Positions 22,527 through 33,874 are shown, counted from the stretch's first letter. The stretch: 64,000 nt of DNA from Ixodes scapularis (GCF_016920785.2 NW_024609880.1:63613830-63677829), one strand, 5' to 3'. A program made the numbers and translations. The notes: a model not told the origin generated them from the sequence alone.

Positions 22527-24142
22527 AAAAAAACACGTGGAAATTTTTGGTGACAAGGTAGTTGGGTATGTGGAACTGGATTCGAAGATGAAAGTCTACC
22601 TGAAGCCAGAAATGTCTGTCTACATGATTGTTGGTATAAACGCGATGCCAATGGGGGTACTTCTTAATTGATGCACTCACGGGCGTGAAGAAAGCTGAGC
22701 TGACCAAACAGTGCATTAAAAAATTTGCTTTAGGGGTTGAGGTTGTCTCTGTTACATCTGACGGGCCTCGTCCAATTTCACGATGGCAAGATGTGTGGAT
22801 ACTGACCTTTGCCCTAACTCTGAGCAGTTTGCTTCAAGCTTTGTGAACCCGGCTGACTGCTCCAAGAACGTTCACATTATTTTGGATGCTTGCGACATTA
22901 TAAAGCTAACCCGTAACTCTTTAGCATCCGTCATTCACCTTGTTCACATTGAAGGAAGACATGTGAAGCGGGCCCATATAGGGGTCTTAGAGGCCTTGGA
23001 ACGGGAAAAGGATCTGAGGCTTGGAAACAATCTTACCAAGGTCCAGATTGAATGGGAAAAACAAGAAATGAAGGAGCGCGGTATGCCGTTCAAGCACTGA
23101 GTACATCAGTGGCTGACGCTTTAGACTTCTGCAAGCAAGTGCTCAAGCTGCCACCGTTCAAAGGTGCACAAGCAACAGCAAAATTCATCGAAGTTTTCGA
23201 ACACTTCTCCCCGTTGGCAAGATCCTACAAGGCGGCCTCACGGAAGCAGAATGAAGCATGCAGGAGGGCATTCTTTTCTGGGGCTCGAGCGTACATCAAG
23301 GGACTTAAAGACCTATCAGGACGTCCTATTTTGGAAGGGTTAAAGAAAGTCGGTTTCCTGATCTGCATTGCAAGTACCGAAAAGCTGTCCACTGAGTTTG
23401 TCGGTCAGGAGTGCCTAAAGTATTTCTTCAAGCTGACCCAGAACCACGCTGAGAATTTCTTCAGGTGCATTCGAGGACGGGGAGGGTTTAACAAGAACCC
23501 TGCGGCTGCGCAGTTCATGGCTTCGTACAGACGACCGTTGATTCAGACACAAGTGAAGTCTTCCAACTTAGGAAATTGCTCTCAACACATGGTATCAATC
23601 CTGACTTGATCTAATATTGTGCCTGAAGAAGATGCAAACCAGTACTCTTACCGACACCAGAAGGGCACCAATCACGCAGCAAAAAACCCACGATTGCACG
23701 CACCGCATTGACCGTCCTGAAAGCCTGTCCCCTTTTGTCACTTCTGTGGTGCCATACATTGCCGGCTTTGTTGTCCGCAAAGTTCTTTCAACTACAACAT
23801 GCCAAGAGTGTATCGGAGCCCTGCATTCACAAGAGTTTGTACCTCTTGTGAGGCAAAAAAACCGGGGTGGACTTGTTTCTCCATCACAAGACGTCGCCGG
23901 GCTGCGGGAAGCTGTCGAGGAAGAGCATGCGGCGCTTGCAGGCCGAGTGGGAAACCGTCAAAGCGGTGCAGCATAGGACCAAACAGCTGATCTTAGAAGT
24001 GTTGAGTGCATTGCCAGAGAAGAAGTGGTTCTTGCAACTGGAACCACACTTCCTAGACTGCGATCCTCTAGACAATCATATTTACAGCTTGTGTAAGAAG
24101 CTGGCTGAAGGGAATCTGAAGGTCAGAATTTTCTCCACATGA
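22527..24142 (+). pseudogene. P-element / THAP9-type transposase pseudogene 2
   Basis: A second P-type transposase, truncated at its start (no THAP domain seen). About 22540-22668 gives VGYVELDSKMKVY...MPMGVLL. The next piece, about 22669-22760, is in another frame (LTGVKKAELTKQCIKKFA). 22766-23098 gives SNFTMARCVDTDL, HIILDACDIIKLTRN and NLTKVQIEWEKQEMK. 23090-23609, shifted again, gives SVADALDFCKQVLKLPPFKG, GFLICIASTEKL and AENFFRCIRGRGGFNKNPAA. 23700-23970 gives the C-terminal VVPYIAGFVVRKVLS.TTCQECIGAL zinc-like motif. The RSRGGFNNNP-like motif and the order are diagnostic of the family. At least three frame changes and internal stops make it dead. It differs strongly from pseudogene 1, so two P lineages were active here. 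Confidence 0.8.
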
Positions 24143-26540
24143 CAAAGGAAAAGAACAGAGAAATGATCCAGAACAAGGTGCTTTTGTCAAGGGTGGTTAT
24201 CTTCAGCCATCAGTAAAATAAACTCATCAATGTGACAGTTTTAACCAAGGCTTGGCTTTAACTCATCAATCTGATATTTTTAAGGGATTTTTTTATGTTT
24301 TTAATTGTCTTGCTGCTTATTATAGGCCAACTGAGTGCTAAGAAACGACAAATAAATTGTTATCACACGATGTTTGTAGTTTTCACTGTTTTGTAACCGC
24401 CACTACCTTCATAAAACGCGCGGCAAAGCGCGAACGCAGCTGCGGCGATATGCGGGTTCTTGCCCACGGCACGATGGCCGCCGCCCACTCAGCCCATGCT
24501 TCACCCAGCTAACTTTTTTACATCCTCCTTGATCGTTCCGTATCGAGTCTGCAAATGTTTTTGGTGCGTAAGTCACGTGACGTAAACCTTTCTGCTAAAT
24601 TTAGCGGGAAACCTGAATCCGTCTGTAGCTCCCGCGACGTCAGGTCACGTGCAACCAATTTTCTCCCCAAATTTAGCGGGGAAACTTTTCGTTTACGGTC
24701 ACGCCGTCGCGAAACCGGGCGACGGGCCACTCACAGCTGTAAAGGGAAAGTGTCTTGTTTCCATGGCACACGAGCAGGCACTCTTTCTGCTCGGAGTGTC
24801 TGCGCTGACCGTGACGGACACCATTGCTTGAACACTGCGAAAGAGATCTCTCCGCTTCAACGAGTTTATAAAACTGTTATTGCCGCCGTTGTGTCACGCA
24901 TCTCTAGTGTCAATGACGAAGCAGTGTCTAAGCAGCACACGTAGCTCAAGTCCCAAGTTTTACACAACGTAACGCGCACAAAAAAGGGCTTAAAAAAAAT
25001 TGCCGGTGCATAGCTGTTCTATGCTGCATATATTTCTGTAGAACTACGAGTGGGTGACACTAAAGTCACTGAATCGTGGAGAAGTAGCGCCATTGCCTTC
25101 TCTGCTTGCTAGCCGGACACAAACACATGGAGACACCAAACATCGCAAAGTGACTGGCTAATGAGGAAATATTTATTGACATTGTACAGTGTACGACGTG
25201 ACACACACCATCGGTGTCCGTTGCCATGGAAGTCGCCATTTCGGCCCCTTTATATCTTCAAAAGCTTCGAGAGGGTCGTTCTAAACCAGCCGCACCAAAA
25301 TCGCCATGGAGAATCATCGTACTGAAGGTGTTCCTCGCCAATATGAACTTTTTTGGCACGGCGTATGCAATGAACTTCTCAATCATGGCCATCTCCACGG
25401 ATCTCTTAAAATGATATTGTTCTTCTTACGTAGTGCAAAACCAGACAATTATTTTTAACTGCCTCCAAGCACCGACACCGCATGTGGTGACGGTACGAGA
25501 ATGTACGCTTTTTTCGCCGGTATGTGGATATCAAGATAACGGTACACAAGAAACGTTTCTATAAAGCTAACCTCCACCAGAGAATATAGATTGGCTCACC
25601 GAGAACAGAGAGGTCAAAGAGAAATTGCTCATGTGATATGCCAAAACAGCGACTGTACGGAGAGTTTGGCGCTACTTTCCCATTATCCAGTAGCTTTAGG
25701 TGGCCCAAGAAATGAGAGAGTGGTAAAAGGCGATTCACACACTTACGTCGAGTCCAACCGAGGTCGAGGGTTGCTATAGCAACAGCTGCGTCGGCTCCAA
25801 CAAAAAACTGCCCGTACCGCAGAGCACGCGAACTTGGCTGCTGTCCAGAGCGATAAGCGAAGATTGTGGAATCACGGCTGCCGGAGCGGTATCTGTCGCC
25901 GTTTCAAACAGTCAGGAGCGCGTCGCGTTAAAACTAGCAGATAAAGAAAGGAAGCGCGTACGTCACTTGGCAGCAGGCGGCGCACACGTCACTTCCGTGA
26001 CCGAACTTCCGTCATATCGACCTTCCAACTTTGCACCCCCTTCCACGCGCGGAGAAAGACGCAGTTTTACGTCAAAACTGAAGCTTTCTGTTCGAGCAGA
26101 GGGTCGATCATAAGACACAAAATGTTACACGACTGCGCACTGTACTTACGGAAGTGTCTCCTTCCTGACTCGTCCCATGGGAACGGCCCAAAGGCCCGGG
26201 TCCGCCGAGGTCGCTGCTGTGAGGACGGAGGTAGATCATGGTGTAGACAAAAACAACTAACGTCTTCCTTTTCTTCGGAGATTGTATTCGAAATACGCAG
26301 GCTTTCTCGTGCAAAGCGTGTGGTAAGACGAGAGCACGTGCACAAGCTCGCGCTCCTGAACTGGCTCGACCAGCTCGACTTAGAAAAAGTGAAGTGTTCG
26401 TGTGCAGGTTTCATAGGTCCCATTTATTCCACACGTAGGCTGGGTCAACGTTACTAGATTACCTCAGTTGTCGAACTCCTCCGGAAGGGCGTACCCCCCC
26501 CCCTTCCTCCCCTCCTTCACTCACTTCAGTCCGCCTCCCG
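24143..26540. other. noncoding stretch
   Basis: I find no supported gene in 2.4 kb. At 24590-24690 two palindromic blocks, GCTAAATTTAGCGGG and CCAAATTTAGCGGGG, are isolated relatives of the 26-bp minisatellite unit. A 66-codon frame at 25214-25414 and a 118-codon minus frame at 26067-26423 have no recognisable domain. GC-rich CACGTGAC words are common. Confidence 0.5.
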
Positions 26541-26660
26541 TAAAGCCCCTTCATGTTTTAAAAGTTGCGCAAGGTGCGTCGGTGCACGAGACACGTGCAG
26601 CCCTTGGGAAGATCATGGCGGCACAGCGCAGCACTGGGCTAAATTTCAGACGCCATATTC

Positions 26661-29600
26661 TCCCAGACTATGGAGGCCGCCCCCCTAGATCTAAGACTTC
26701 GGTGCGCAATTGAAAAAGCCACAATTAAGACCAAAGTGGATGAAGACGCGCCTACACCCGATTTGGGCCTGCTGCAGCTCTGGGCTCACCGCCTGCGAGC
26801 GGTGCAGACTTACAGAAAGGGACCACGCACTCCAATCAAAAGACGCAACATTACGCGAGCGACGGTTGAGGCTAAAGTCTACGCCCAGAAGCTTGGGCTT
26901 CAGCGGTGGTTAGATTACAGCTCGACGCTTTCCGAGAAGACGTCAGTGGCTCGACTCTGGGCCACCAGCCGCTCCATGCTTGGAAAAAAGAGGACAAAGG
27001 CTGCTACCGGCACCCTTGCACTCAAGATGGGAAAGACGGAAGAGGAGCTGACGGTCATGGCGGGGGACTTGTTCTTTCCGCAACCGGCGGCCGACTCCTC
27101 TGACTATGACTCCTACGCGCAAGAAGTGCTTGCACCAGACTCAAATCTGGACAGACCATTCACAAGGGGAGAGCTGGAGAGCGCCCTGCACTCTGGGAAA
27201 GCCAACACCGCACCAGGGCCCGACCAAGTCACCACGAACATGCTACGGAATTTACCTGACCACATCGGACAAGAGCTTCTGCGCCAGATCATTCAGATCT
27301 GGGAGACGGGACAACTACCGCAAGATTGGAAACACTCTGCAGTGATTCCCATTCCTAAACCAGGGAAAGACAAAGGTGACCTTGCAAACTATAGACCCAT
27401 CTCCCTCACGTCGTGCACGTGTAAGGTCATGGAGAGAATGGTTCTGCGGCGTATCGAATGGCTCCTTGAGACGACCGGGGCTTTCCACTCCGTGCAGACT
27501 GGGTTCCGGCCCGGCCTAAGCACGCAGGAGAGCCTAACGCTCATATCGGCGGGAGTCATCACAACAGCCACACGCCAAGCCGTGCGTGCCATTGTTACGG
27601 TGGACGTCAAGAAGGCGTTTGATTCGGTTCCCCACGCCGCAGTCATTCGCGAGGCACAACAACTCGGTTTCGGTGGGAGACCGCTCAACTTTATCCGGGC
27701 TTTCCTTGCGGGAAGAACGTACTCGGTTCAGTGCGGCTCTAGTCACAGCGAACCAAGGGCGAACCGGGTAGGGGTACCTCAAGGATCTGTATTATCGCCT
27801 ATGCTATTCAACATAGTCATGGCAGCACTCCCACACGAACTTGACAAGGTGCCACAGCTTGGGTTTACGATATATGCAGATGATATATCAATCTGGACGA
27901 GAGAATCGAGCCTATCCCAACAACAAGACACGCTGCAAGCCGGCCTTGACACGATAGAGAATCATCTTCGTCGCGTCGGGCTACAAGCGTCACCAGAGAA
28001 GACCAGTTTCGTCGTTCTTGCCCCGAAACGGTTACGCGAAGCCAAGATTTCAGACGCCTTCAACCTTGTGCTGGCAGGGAAGAGGATCGTCGCAGCGCCA
28101 TCAGTCAAGATCCTAGGGCTCCTAATAGATGAGACCGGTGGAGCAGACCTCTGGCTTCGACAAACTATCAAGCAATGCAACTCGGCCCTGAACGTTATTC
28201 GCCGCATCTGCTCGGCACAAGGAGGAGCAACAGAAGAAGTGGCCAGGCGGATGGTCAAGGCGCTCGTGGTGTCACGCGTCTGCTACGGCGCGACTCACTG
28301 CAGGCTCACCAAAGCACAATGGAAAAGACTGGAAACGCTAAACCACCAAGCGATGCGCGTAATCACCGGTCTACCGGCTTACACGGCACTTCCAAGACTC
28401 AAGGAGAAGGCTCAACTCAACTCACTCTACGACACGGTGCATGCGCGAAGTCGGGCCCACTGGGACCGACTGAAACACTCTAGACAAGGCAGAGAGATTC
28501 TCTGCCGACTCGGCAGTAAACAAGAGGATTGGCCAGCACTCCCGGAACAGCTTCCCCCCTGGGAGGATTTGCTGGACATCGTGGAACACAAACCCCTGGG
28601 GAAGCTCAGGAAGGGCGACACACAGAAGCAAGAGAGACTTGTAAAAGCCCACAACAAAATGGTCGGATCCTGGACAAATCCAAGTACCATACTCGCTGCA
28701 TACACAGATTTTGCTCTCGGCAACGACGGCCCCGGGGCGGCAGTAGCCTGCTTTCCGGAGATCCAGGTCGATGCGAGCACGCAGCTTCCAACTAGCATGA
28801 CAGTTCGAGGAGGGGAACTAGCGGCCATTCAAGTGGCCCTAGAATCTGTCCTGGCGAACTCCACTACCAGACCAAAAGAACTACACATCTTTTCCGATTC
28901 TAAGGAAGCAGTCACAGAATGTAAAAAAGCCAACAGCCCGTGCCGAAGGGTGAGGAAAATAAAGAAAATTGCTGCTCGTCTCCTCTTGGAGGGGACGAAG
29001 ACGATTATTAGCTGGGTTCCGGGTCACGCCGTAATCCAAGGCAACGAAAAGGCACATCAGCTTGCTCGCGTCGCCGTTATCTCCCTCCGCGAGCAATCCG
29101 CTATGCCCTCACACCAGCTGGACCACGGCTACTCCATCGCTTGTAATCAAGCACAGGAGTCCGCGGACGAAAACAACTACGACCCCGGTGAAGAAAAGCT
29201 TCGCATCAAAGAGCAATACAAGCATCGCCTGTGGGAAAGCCTGCCCCCAGACCCGGATCCCCTTCCAGGGGGCTTAGGACGAAGAGGACGAGTAATCCTC
29301 ACTCGCATACTAGCCAACGCCAATCCCACTCCGGCCCGGATTGCCCGGTGGGGTAAAGGACGATCAGGCACATGCGTAAAATGCAACGGAACAGCAAAGG
29401 CGGACACTGTCCACCTTCTATGGAACTGTCCATACTACAAGGACTTGAGGACAAAGCACAAGCCCACAAACATCACATCGCTGGAGGAATGGGTGCGCCC
29501 ACCTCCAAGACCACCAGACAACGTGAACATCCTGAAGAGTCTCTTGGACTTTATCTTTGAGGCGAAACTCGATGTTCACATGTAGTGTATATAGTATGTA

Positions 29601-29700
29601 GCATAGTGCCAAGGATGTCCAGGTCGCCGTCACCACCGACACCGCCCTTATTCCTCATCCCTTAGTTTATGGCCAATAAACGTGTTCAATCAATCCCAGA
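26661..29700 (+). mobile_element. 5'-truncated LINE insertion with 7-bp target-site duplication
   Basis: TCCCAGA occurs at 26661-26667 and again at 29694-29700. In the unoccupied paralogue at 46643-46853 the matching sequence occurs once. The inserted part is 26668-29693, 3026 bp: almost only the RT-to-C-terminus part of ORF2, a 3' untranslated region, AATAAA at 29675-29680 and a short CAATCAA-rich end. The endonuclease and ORF1 are absent, as expected from 5' truncation during target-primed reverse transcription. The intact reading frame indicates a recent insertion. Confidence 0.9.
26670..29585 (+). CDS. LINE ORF2 fragment: reverse transcriptase, RNase H, zinc knuckle (971 codons)
   Basis: The frame is open for 971 codons. 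The RT domain covers about residues 165-500, with TAPGPDQ, KPGKDKGDLANYRPISLT, VDVKKAFDSVPH and the catalytic YADD at residues 402-405. An RNase H domain covers about 675-805, with acidic residues at D680, E716 and D743; the fourth position, in GNEKAHQLA, is H796 rather than the usual aspartate. The C-terminus has a C902-X2-C905-X9-H915-X4-C920 knuckle. The endonuclease domain is missing, so the first ATG is simply the first available codon after the truncation point; native translation start is unlikely. The product would act in LINE reverse transcription if expressed from a full-length element. The RNase H places it in the I/R1/LOA group broadly; the exact clade is not assigned. Confidence 0.9.
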   Translation: MEAAPLDLRLRCAIEKATIKTKVDEDAPTPDLGLLQLWAHRLRAVQTYRKGPRTPIKRRNITRATVEAKVYAQKLGLQRWLDYSSTLSEKTSVARLWATSRSMLGKKRTKAATGTLALKMGKTEEELTVMAGDLFFPQPAADSSDYDSYAQEVLAPDSNLDRPFTRGELESALHSGKANTAPGPDQVTTNMLRNLPDHIGQELLRQIIQIWETGQLPQDWKHSAVIPIPKPGKDKGDLANYRPISLTSCTCKVMERMVLRRIEWLLETTGAFHSVQTGFRPGLSTQESLTLISAGVITTATRQAVRAIVTVDVKKAFDSVPHAAVIREAQQLGFGGRPLNFIRAFLAGRTYSVQCGSSHSEPRANRVGVPQGSVLSPMLFNIVMAALPHELDKVPQLGFTIYADDISIWTRESSLSQQQDTLQAGLDTIENHLRRVGLQASPEKTSFVVLAPKRLREAKISDAFNLVLAGKRIVAAPSVKILGLLIDETGGADLWLRQTIKQCNSALNVIRRICSAQGGATEEVARRMVKALVVSRVCYGATHCRLTKAQWKRLETLNHQAMRVITGLPAYTALPRLKEKAQLNSLYDTVHARSRAHWDRLKHSRQGREILCRLGSKQEDWPALPEQLPPWEDLLDIVEHKPLGKLRKGDTQKQERLVKAHNKMVGSWTNPSTILAAYTDFALGNDGPGAAVACFPEIQVDASTQLPTSMTVRGGELAAIQVALESVLANSTTRPKELHIFSDSKEAVTECKKANSPCRRVRKIKKIAARLLLEGTKTIISWVPGHAVIQGNEKAHQLARVAVISLREQSAMPSHQLDHGYSIACNQAQESADENNYDPGEEKLRIKEQYKHRLWESLPPDPDPLPGGLGRRGRVILTRILANANPTPARIARWGKGRSGTCVKCNGTAKADTVHLLWNCPYYKDLRTKHKPTNITSLEEWVRPPPRPPDNVNILKSLLDFIFEAKLDVHM

Positions 29701-29785
29701 AGTGGCGCGCGGCACGTGTCTCGAGCATTTTTGCAACAATGAATGGCGCCACTTATTTTAAGAATAGACGGGCTTTACCGATGCC

Positions 29786-29789
29786 TACC

Positions 29790-29829
<40 letters not shown>
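29786..29829. repeat. GAT/ATG trinucleotide microsatellite
   Basis: An uninterrupted run of about 12 ATG/GAT units follows the right end of the split MITE after the short CCTACC spacer. Confidence 0.95.
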
Positions 29830-30182
29830 GCGGCTGTTCCCTTTAGATCGGGCGGGCTCGAACAATATTCATGCCCAAGCCTGGGGGCATTTGCGTGTTA
29901 TTGCCCCCTAAGGCAGATCTTTTTCCACCAGTCCTCTAACCGTCTCTTTGTTGCCTCGACAGACGGCCTGTGTGGGCCACTTGAGGCCGTAGTCTCGTTC
30001 GAGGCAGGCCTGTCCGCTGGTGCGCCTGGCCTAACCTCAACGGTTTGGTGCCCATCTCTAGTAACAGTGAAGCCCAATACTTCGGCAAGCTCCAGAGGGC
30101 TTTGAAGGTCTCGGTTGTTGTCTCGTGACCGGGATGGCCGGTACCTAAAGCCCCTCGATGTGTTTGCGTTTGTCTTGCCGAA
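29830..30182. other. noncoding spacer
   Basis: Between the microsatellite and the minisatellite. The frame through it has no recognisable domain and I see no repeat structure. Confidence 0.45.
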
Positions 30183-30850
30183 GATTTTTCCCCGCTAAAT
30201 TTCCCCGCTAATTTTCCCCGCTAAATCTAGCGGAATAATTTCCCCACTAAATCTAGCGAAAAAATTTCCCCGCTAAATCTAGCGGAATGATTTCTCTGCT
30301 AAATCTAGCGGAAAATTTTCCCCGCTAAATCTAGTAAAATAATTTCCCCGCTAAATCTAGCGAAAAAATTTCCCTGCTAAATCCAGTGGCAAAATTTCCC
30401 CGCTAAATCTAGCGGAAACATTTCCCCACTAAATCTAGCGGAATAATTTCCCCGCCAAATCTAGCCGAAAAATTTCGCCGCTAAATCTTGCGGAAAAATT
30501 TCCCCGCTAAATCCAGTGGCAAAATTTCCCCGCTAAATCTAGCGGAAACATTTCCCCGCTAAATCTAGCGAAAAAATTTCCCCGCTATATTTAGCGGAAA
30601 AATTTCCCCGAGAAATCTAGCGGAAAAATTTCCCCGCTAAATCTAGCGAAAAATGTTCTCTTGAGGTCATGTGACTCACCGAGGTCACGTGACCCCCACG
30701 TGACCTTGGCGAGGGGGTCGTGTGACCCCTCCAATGTCACGTGACCACCCCTCCCCCCGATAACACGTGAACCTCAGTTCCCTTCCCTACTTCTCAAGGG
30801 CTGCGCTCTAATTCGGCGTTACAGGGAGTTTTAAACGGCTTTCATTTTTT
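30183..30850 (+). repeat. 26-bp palindromic minisatellite, copy 2, with element end
   Basis: 30183-30655 contains about 18 units of exactly 26 bp, close to CCCCGCTAAATCTAGCGG plus AAAAATTT. A variant block containing CCAGTGGC followed by AGCGGAAACA occurs twice, about 130 bp (five units) apart, so part of the array was duplicated as a block. Downstream, 30656-30850 contains CACGTGACC words, then TCAAGGGCTGCGCTCTAA, GGCGTTACAGGGAG and a T-rich stretch, matching the right side of the element at 18288-18740. The left inverted repeat is not found in this copy. Confidence 0.8.
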
Positions 30851-31319
30851 TGACTCGTATCGTTCGAAAGTAGTTCGAGTTTCGTTTATTGCTCTAAACA
30901 AAAGTTTGCCCCCCCCCCCTTCCCGCGGCTCTGGAAACTTTCGTGGTTTTGTATGCGGCTCTTCGGCCGGGTCAGCCTGGCCACCCCTGCACCTCTAGAA
31001 TACACCACAGCCTAGCCTTCGATCTGATAAAACCTACCGGACGGAGCGCGCGCAAGCCTGCAAGGAGTTCTTCTACAATCAACCATCCATCTCGCACGTG
31101 ACATGTCACGCGCACCAATCGCCAGAGAGATCTGCGGTCACGCTGGGCACAAAATCGTTTAAACATTTTATGACTAGGCTTCACCAATACTGCAACGTGC
31201 CCCCTCCTAGTACTTCTAACCTCCTTGTCCCATTGGCAGCTGCGCTTGTCAGTTTCCACGACCGCTCACCCTATGGCGCTGCGTGTCCATCAGCGCCATG
31301 GACATCTTTGATGTCCATG
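30851..31319. other. spacer, possibly the start of the next LINE fragment
   Basis: A poly-C run lies near 30910. From about 31100 on, the plus-strand frame leads without a stop into the LINE frame beginning at 31320, so part of this stretch may be decayed LINE ORF2 between endonuclease and RT. No endonuclease motif is visible. Confidence 0.4.
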
Positions 31320-31885
31320 GCGGACATCAAAGATGCAGGAAAAAAGGCCGTCGAAAAGTTCTGGAGATATTTGGGATCTTTGGCTGGCAAAGACAGTACT
31401 CCAGAACTGCTAGATTACGACAGTGGGTATCCAGTTCAGAATATCGGACAACTTCTTGAGACACAGCTCTACACTCTGTTCGGAGTTGCGGATGTAGAAA
31501 TTTCCTCAGAAAACTGGAAAACTCAAAGCCGAATCATAGAGGACGTTCCATTGTCAGCATCTAATGATGAATTTGTATCACAAGTGGGGCGAGTGCATGT
31601 AGACCGTGCACTCGCGCGGTTGAATGGCAACACTTCTCAGGGCTTAGACGGAATCTCGGCTAAGGTGCTGAAGAATTTGAGACCCGATTCCCGCACCCAA
31701 ATGGCGCACCTGTTTAGCCGTATAGTTTGCGGCGATGAACCCATCCCAAGGGACTGGAAGCGTGGCCGAGTCACATTCATTCCTAAGAAAGGTGGCAACA
31801 AACAACATCTGCGTGACTACCGCCCACTCACTGTAACAGCTGTAGCCTACAGGGTGTTTGCAACCATGGGCCGAGTGTGCTAGTG
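31320..31885 (+). pseudogene. LINE ORF2, N-terminal RT part
   Basis: The frame gives KAVEKFWRYLGSLAG, then LARLNGNTSQGLDGISAKVL (the G.DGI motif of RT), PRDWKRGRVTFIPKKGG and LRDYRPLTVTAVAYRVFATM (the YRPLT finger motif). The sequence stops at TAG just before the hAT-type insertion. The continuation after the insertion is in a different frame by one base, so a small indel also exists. Part of a dead LINE ORF2. Confidence 0.8.
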
Positions 31886-31893
31886 CTCTCACT

Positions 31894-33874
31894 CAGACTT
31901 GTACGTAATCCGTTACAAGTAACGAAATTACTTATAATCCCTTACATTTATGGGTAATTTAGTAACGGAATAATTACATATTTTCTCGAGTAATCTTAAA
32001 GTAATTCCCTTACATTGTTTAAGTAACAGATTCCTTGTAATCCGTTACATTTTTTTTACAGGACGAACCCCCCCCCCCCCTCCCCTTTCTAAAGAATTTT
32101 TTTTTTTTTTGTAAAGTCGAGGCGCAGTGACACTGTCACGCGAATAGACTTACGCAAAGGGAGGCTTGACACTCTTCAGTTCCGCAAAGCCTTTTTTTTT
32201 TTGCAACACCAAGCCCCTGAATAAATTTTTTTAGACCCTAAAAACGATGTCAAGAAATCCAAATAAGCATATCTACAAAAAAAAAAAAGGGGGGGGGGCG
32301 CAAGTTTTATCCGTTTTTTTAGTCCCTTGGAGTTAAGTGCACAGACAATAACTAACAACGTCCTTCTCGGTTATAGTGACTACGGCCATTTTCATAATGC
32401 CACAAAACGAGATAACGCTCCGTCTACTCTAAAATCTGCTAAAAGAGATGTGATAATATGTGAAGGTGTTATTGTCACAAGGATCCTCGTTCGTTGCTGC
32501 ACACTTATCATCTCTTAGAAAAGAGGATGCATTTTTTTTCTGTTTTTTTGTTTTTTTTCACCTTAGTTTACCCTGTTTTAAAAGCTACTTACTTTTTTGT
32601 AGTCCAACTTCTAGCGTTGGCCCACTTTATTTGTGAATTCCAGCCAGGTTATCTGCATCAGTCACCCTTCTTTTGAGTAAGCGTTCTTCTTCCTGTTTTT
32701 ATCACAGCAGGACGCATCTTATCTGATGCAGATATTTTCACAAATTAAACATATTGATGTCTCACGTAGACTTGATATTCTGGGCTTGAGGAGAGAGGGA
32801 AACTCGTGAGCGCGGTTCACAGTACTCTGCCCTTCGCTGCCTAGATGTGGCATCAACGGACGTCCATCTGGAGAACACCGGAGTAAACTGCAGTCGGTTC
32901 GTGCTCCGTGCGTTTTTGAACGGCATCAAAAAAGGTACGCACGGCAAACGTACGTTTATATTTTCTTGTTTTAATCGACGTTCTGATTAATTGTTGTTAT
33001 GAGTGTACTTTTTTTCGATTACTTACGTGTATATACTGGAAACGTTTTTTTATTCAACAACGTCTCAACCGAGGCTCGACATGCTCAGAACCAAGGAAGA
33101 AGAATATCGAGCCAAACTTATTTATTATTCAATTATCACCTTACTGTTACAACTATGTTTTGCTATTGTCTGGCAATCCGGGCCCGTACAATAAGATGGG
33201 CATAAATCAATCCTTATCCTAGTTTCGGCTAGGTGTATGATGACTTCTACTGCTTCACGATTTCGACAATGGACAATTTTAGTAGATCGGTCCGATGGCT
33301 CCGATAACGATACCCGATACTCCGCCACCGTCTTTGCGCACTCATCATATCGTTATCAAGGGCAGCAGAAGTATCGAAGCGATCTACTTAAACTTTCGAA
33401 TATACGGGGCTGGCTACAACGAGGAAGGTTTGCTCTATCTTCGAGGTAAATAGCACTTCCATTGCTTCGTTGCAGAAGCCCAATGCAGAGCACAAAACAT
33501 TCGTGAGGAACAATATTGCACTCCCTGCCAGTGCCTCAGTTCAAAAGGTGTTCAGCGTAGCAGTTTACATACTGAGTTAGAAATAACGCAAAATGTCTGA
33601 CGAGACTTTCGAGAGTCAGCTGTTGCTCAAAATACTCGGGGTCATTAAATGGAACAGGTTGCAACAATAAGAACTTGAATAACCGGCTCCCCTTTGTTCT
33701 CTAACTGAAGACAATATTGTTAAAAGTAACGCCACGAAAGTAATGGATTACTTTTTGGGGTAACGGTCACTTACTTTTATGGCAGAGTAATTGTAATTGT
33801 AATACATTACAATTTAGCCTTGGGTAATTGTAAATGTAATCCTTTACTATTTTTCAGTAACGTATACAAGTCTG
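31894..33874. mobile_element. non-autonomous hAT-type element (1981 bp)
   Basis: CTCTCACT stands directly before (31886-31893) and after (33875-33882) the element: an 8-bp target-site duplication, the hAT size. The ends are CAGACTTGTA at the left and TACAAGTCTG at the right. Many subterminal GTAAC/GTTAC and TTAC words lie near both ends. The interior, including T- and C-rich runs at 32050-32310, has no transposase domain; short frames inside are not convincing. It was inserted into the RT region of the LINE, so it is younger than that LINE copy. Confidence 0.88.

Larger units (their letters stand above)
26541..29777. mobile_element. short TAAAGCCCC-ended MITE, split by a LINE insertion
   Basis: 26541-26667 and 29701-29777 are the two halves of one short element of about 204 bp. 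It begins TAAAGCCCCTTCATG and ends GGGCTTTA. Joined, it corresponds over its whole length to the reverse complement of the uninterrupted element at 46643-46853. The 8 bases flanking this copy (GCCTCCCG and CCGATGCC) do not match, unlike those of the other copy. The interrupting LINE lies at 26668-29693. Confidence 0.85.

Noticed and set aside
25214..25414. 66-codon frame with hydrophobic stretches
   Set aside because: No known domain and no gene context; low support.
29743..30105. 120-codon frame with a methionine run
   Set aside because: The run is the ATG microsatellite in frame, and the remainder has no domain.
30183..30655. Regular repeats with palindromic units resembling a CRISPR array
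   Set aside because: Units are contiguous with no unique spacers, the sequence is eukaryotic, and there are no cas genes. It is a minisatellite.
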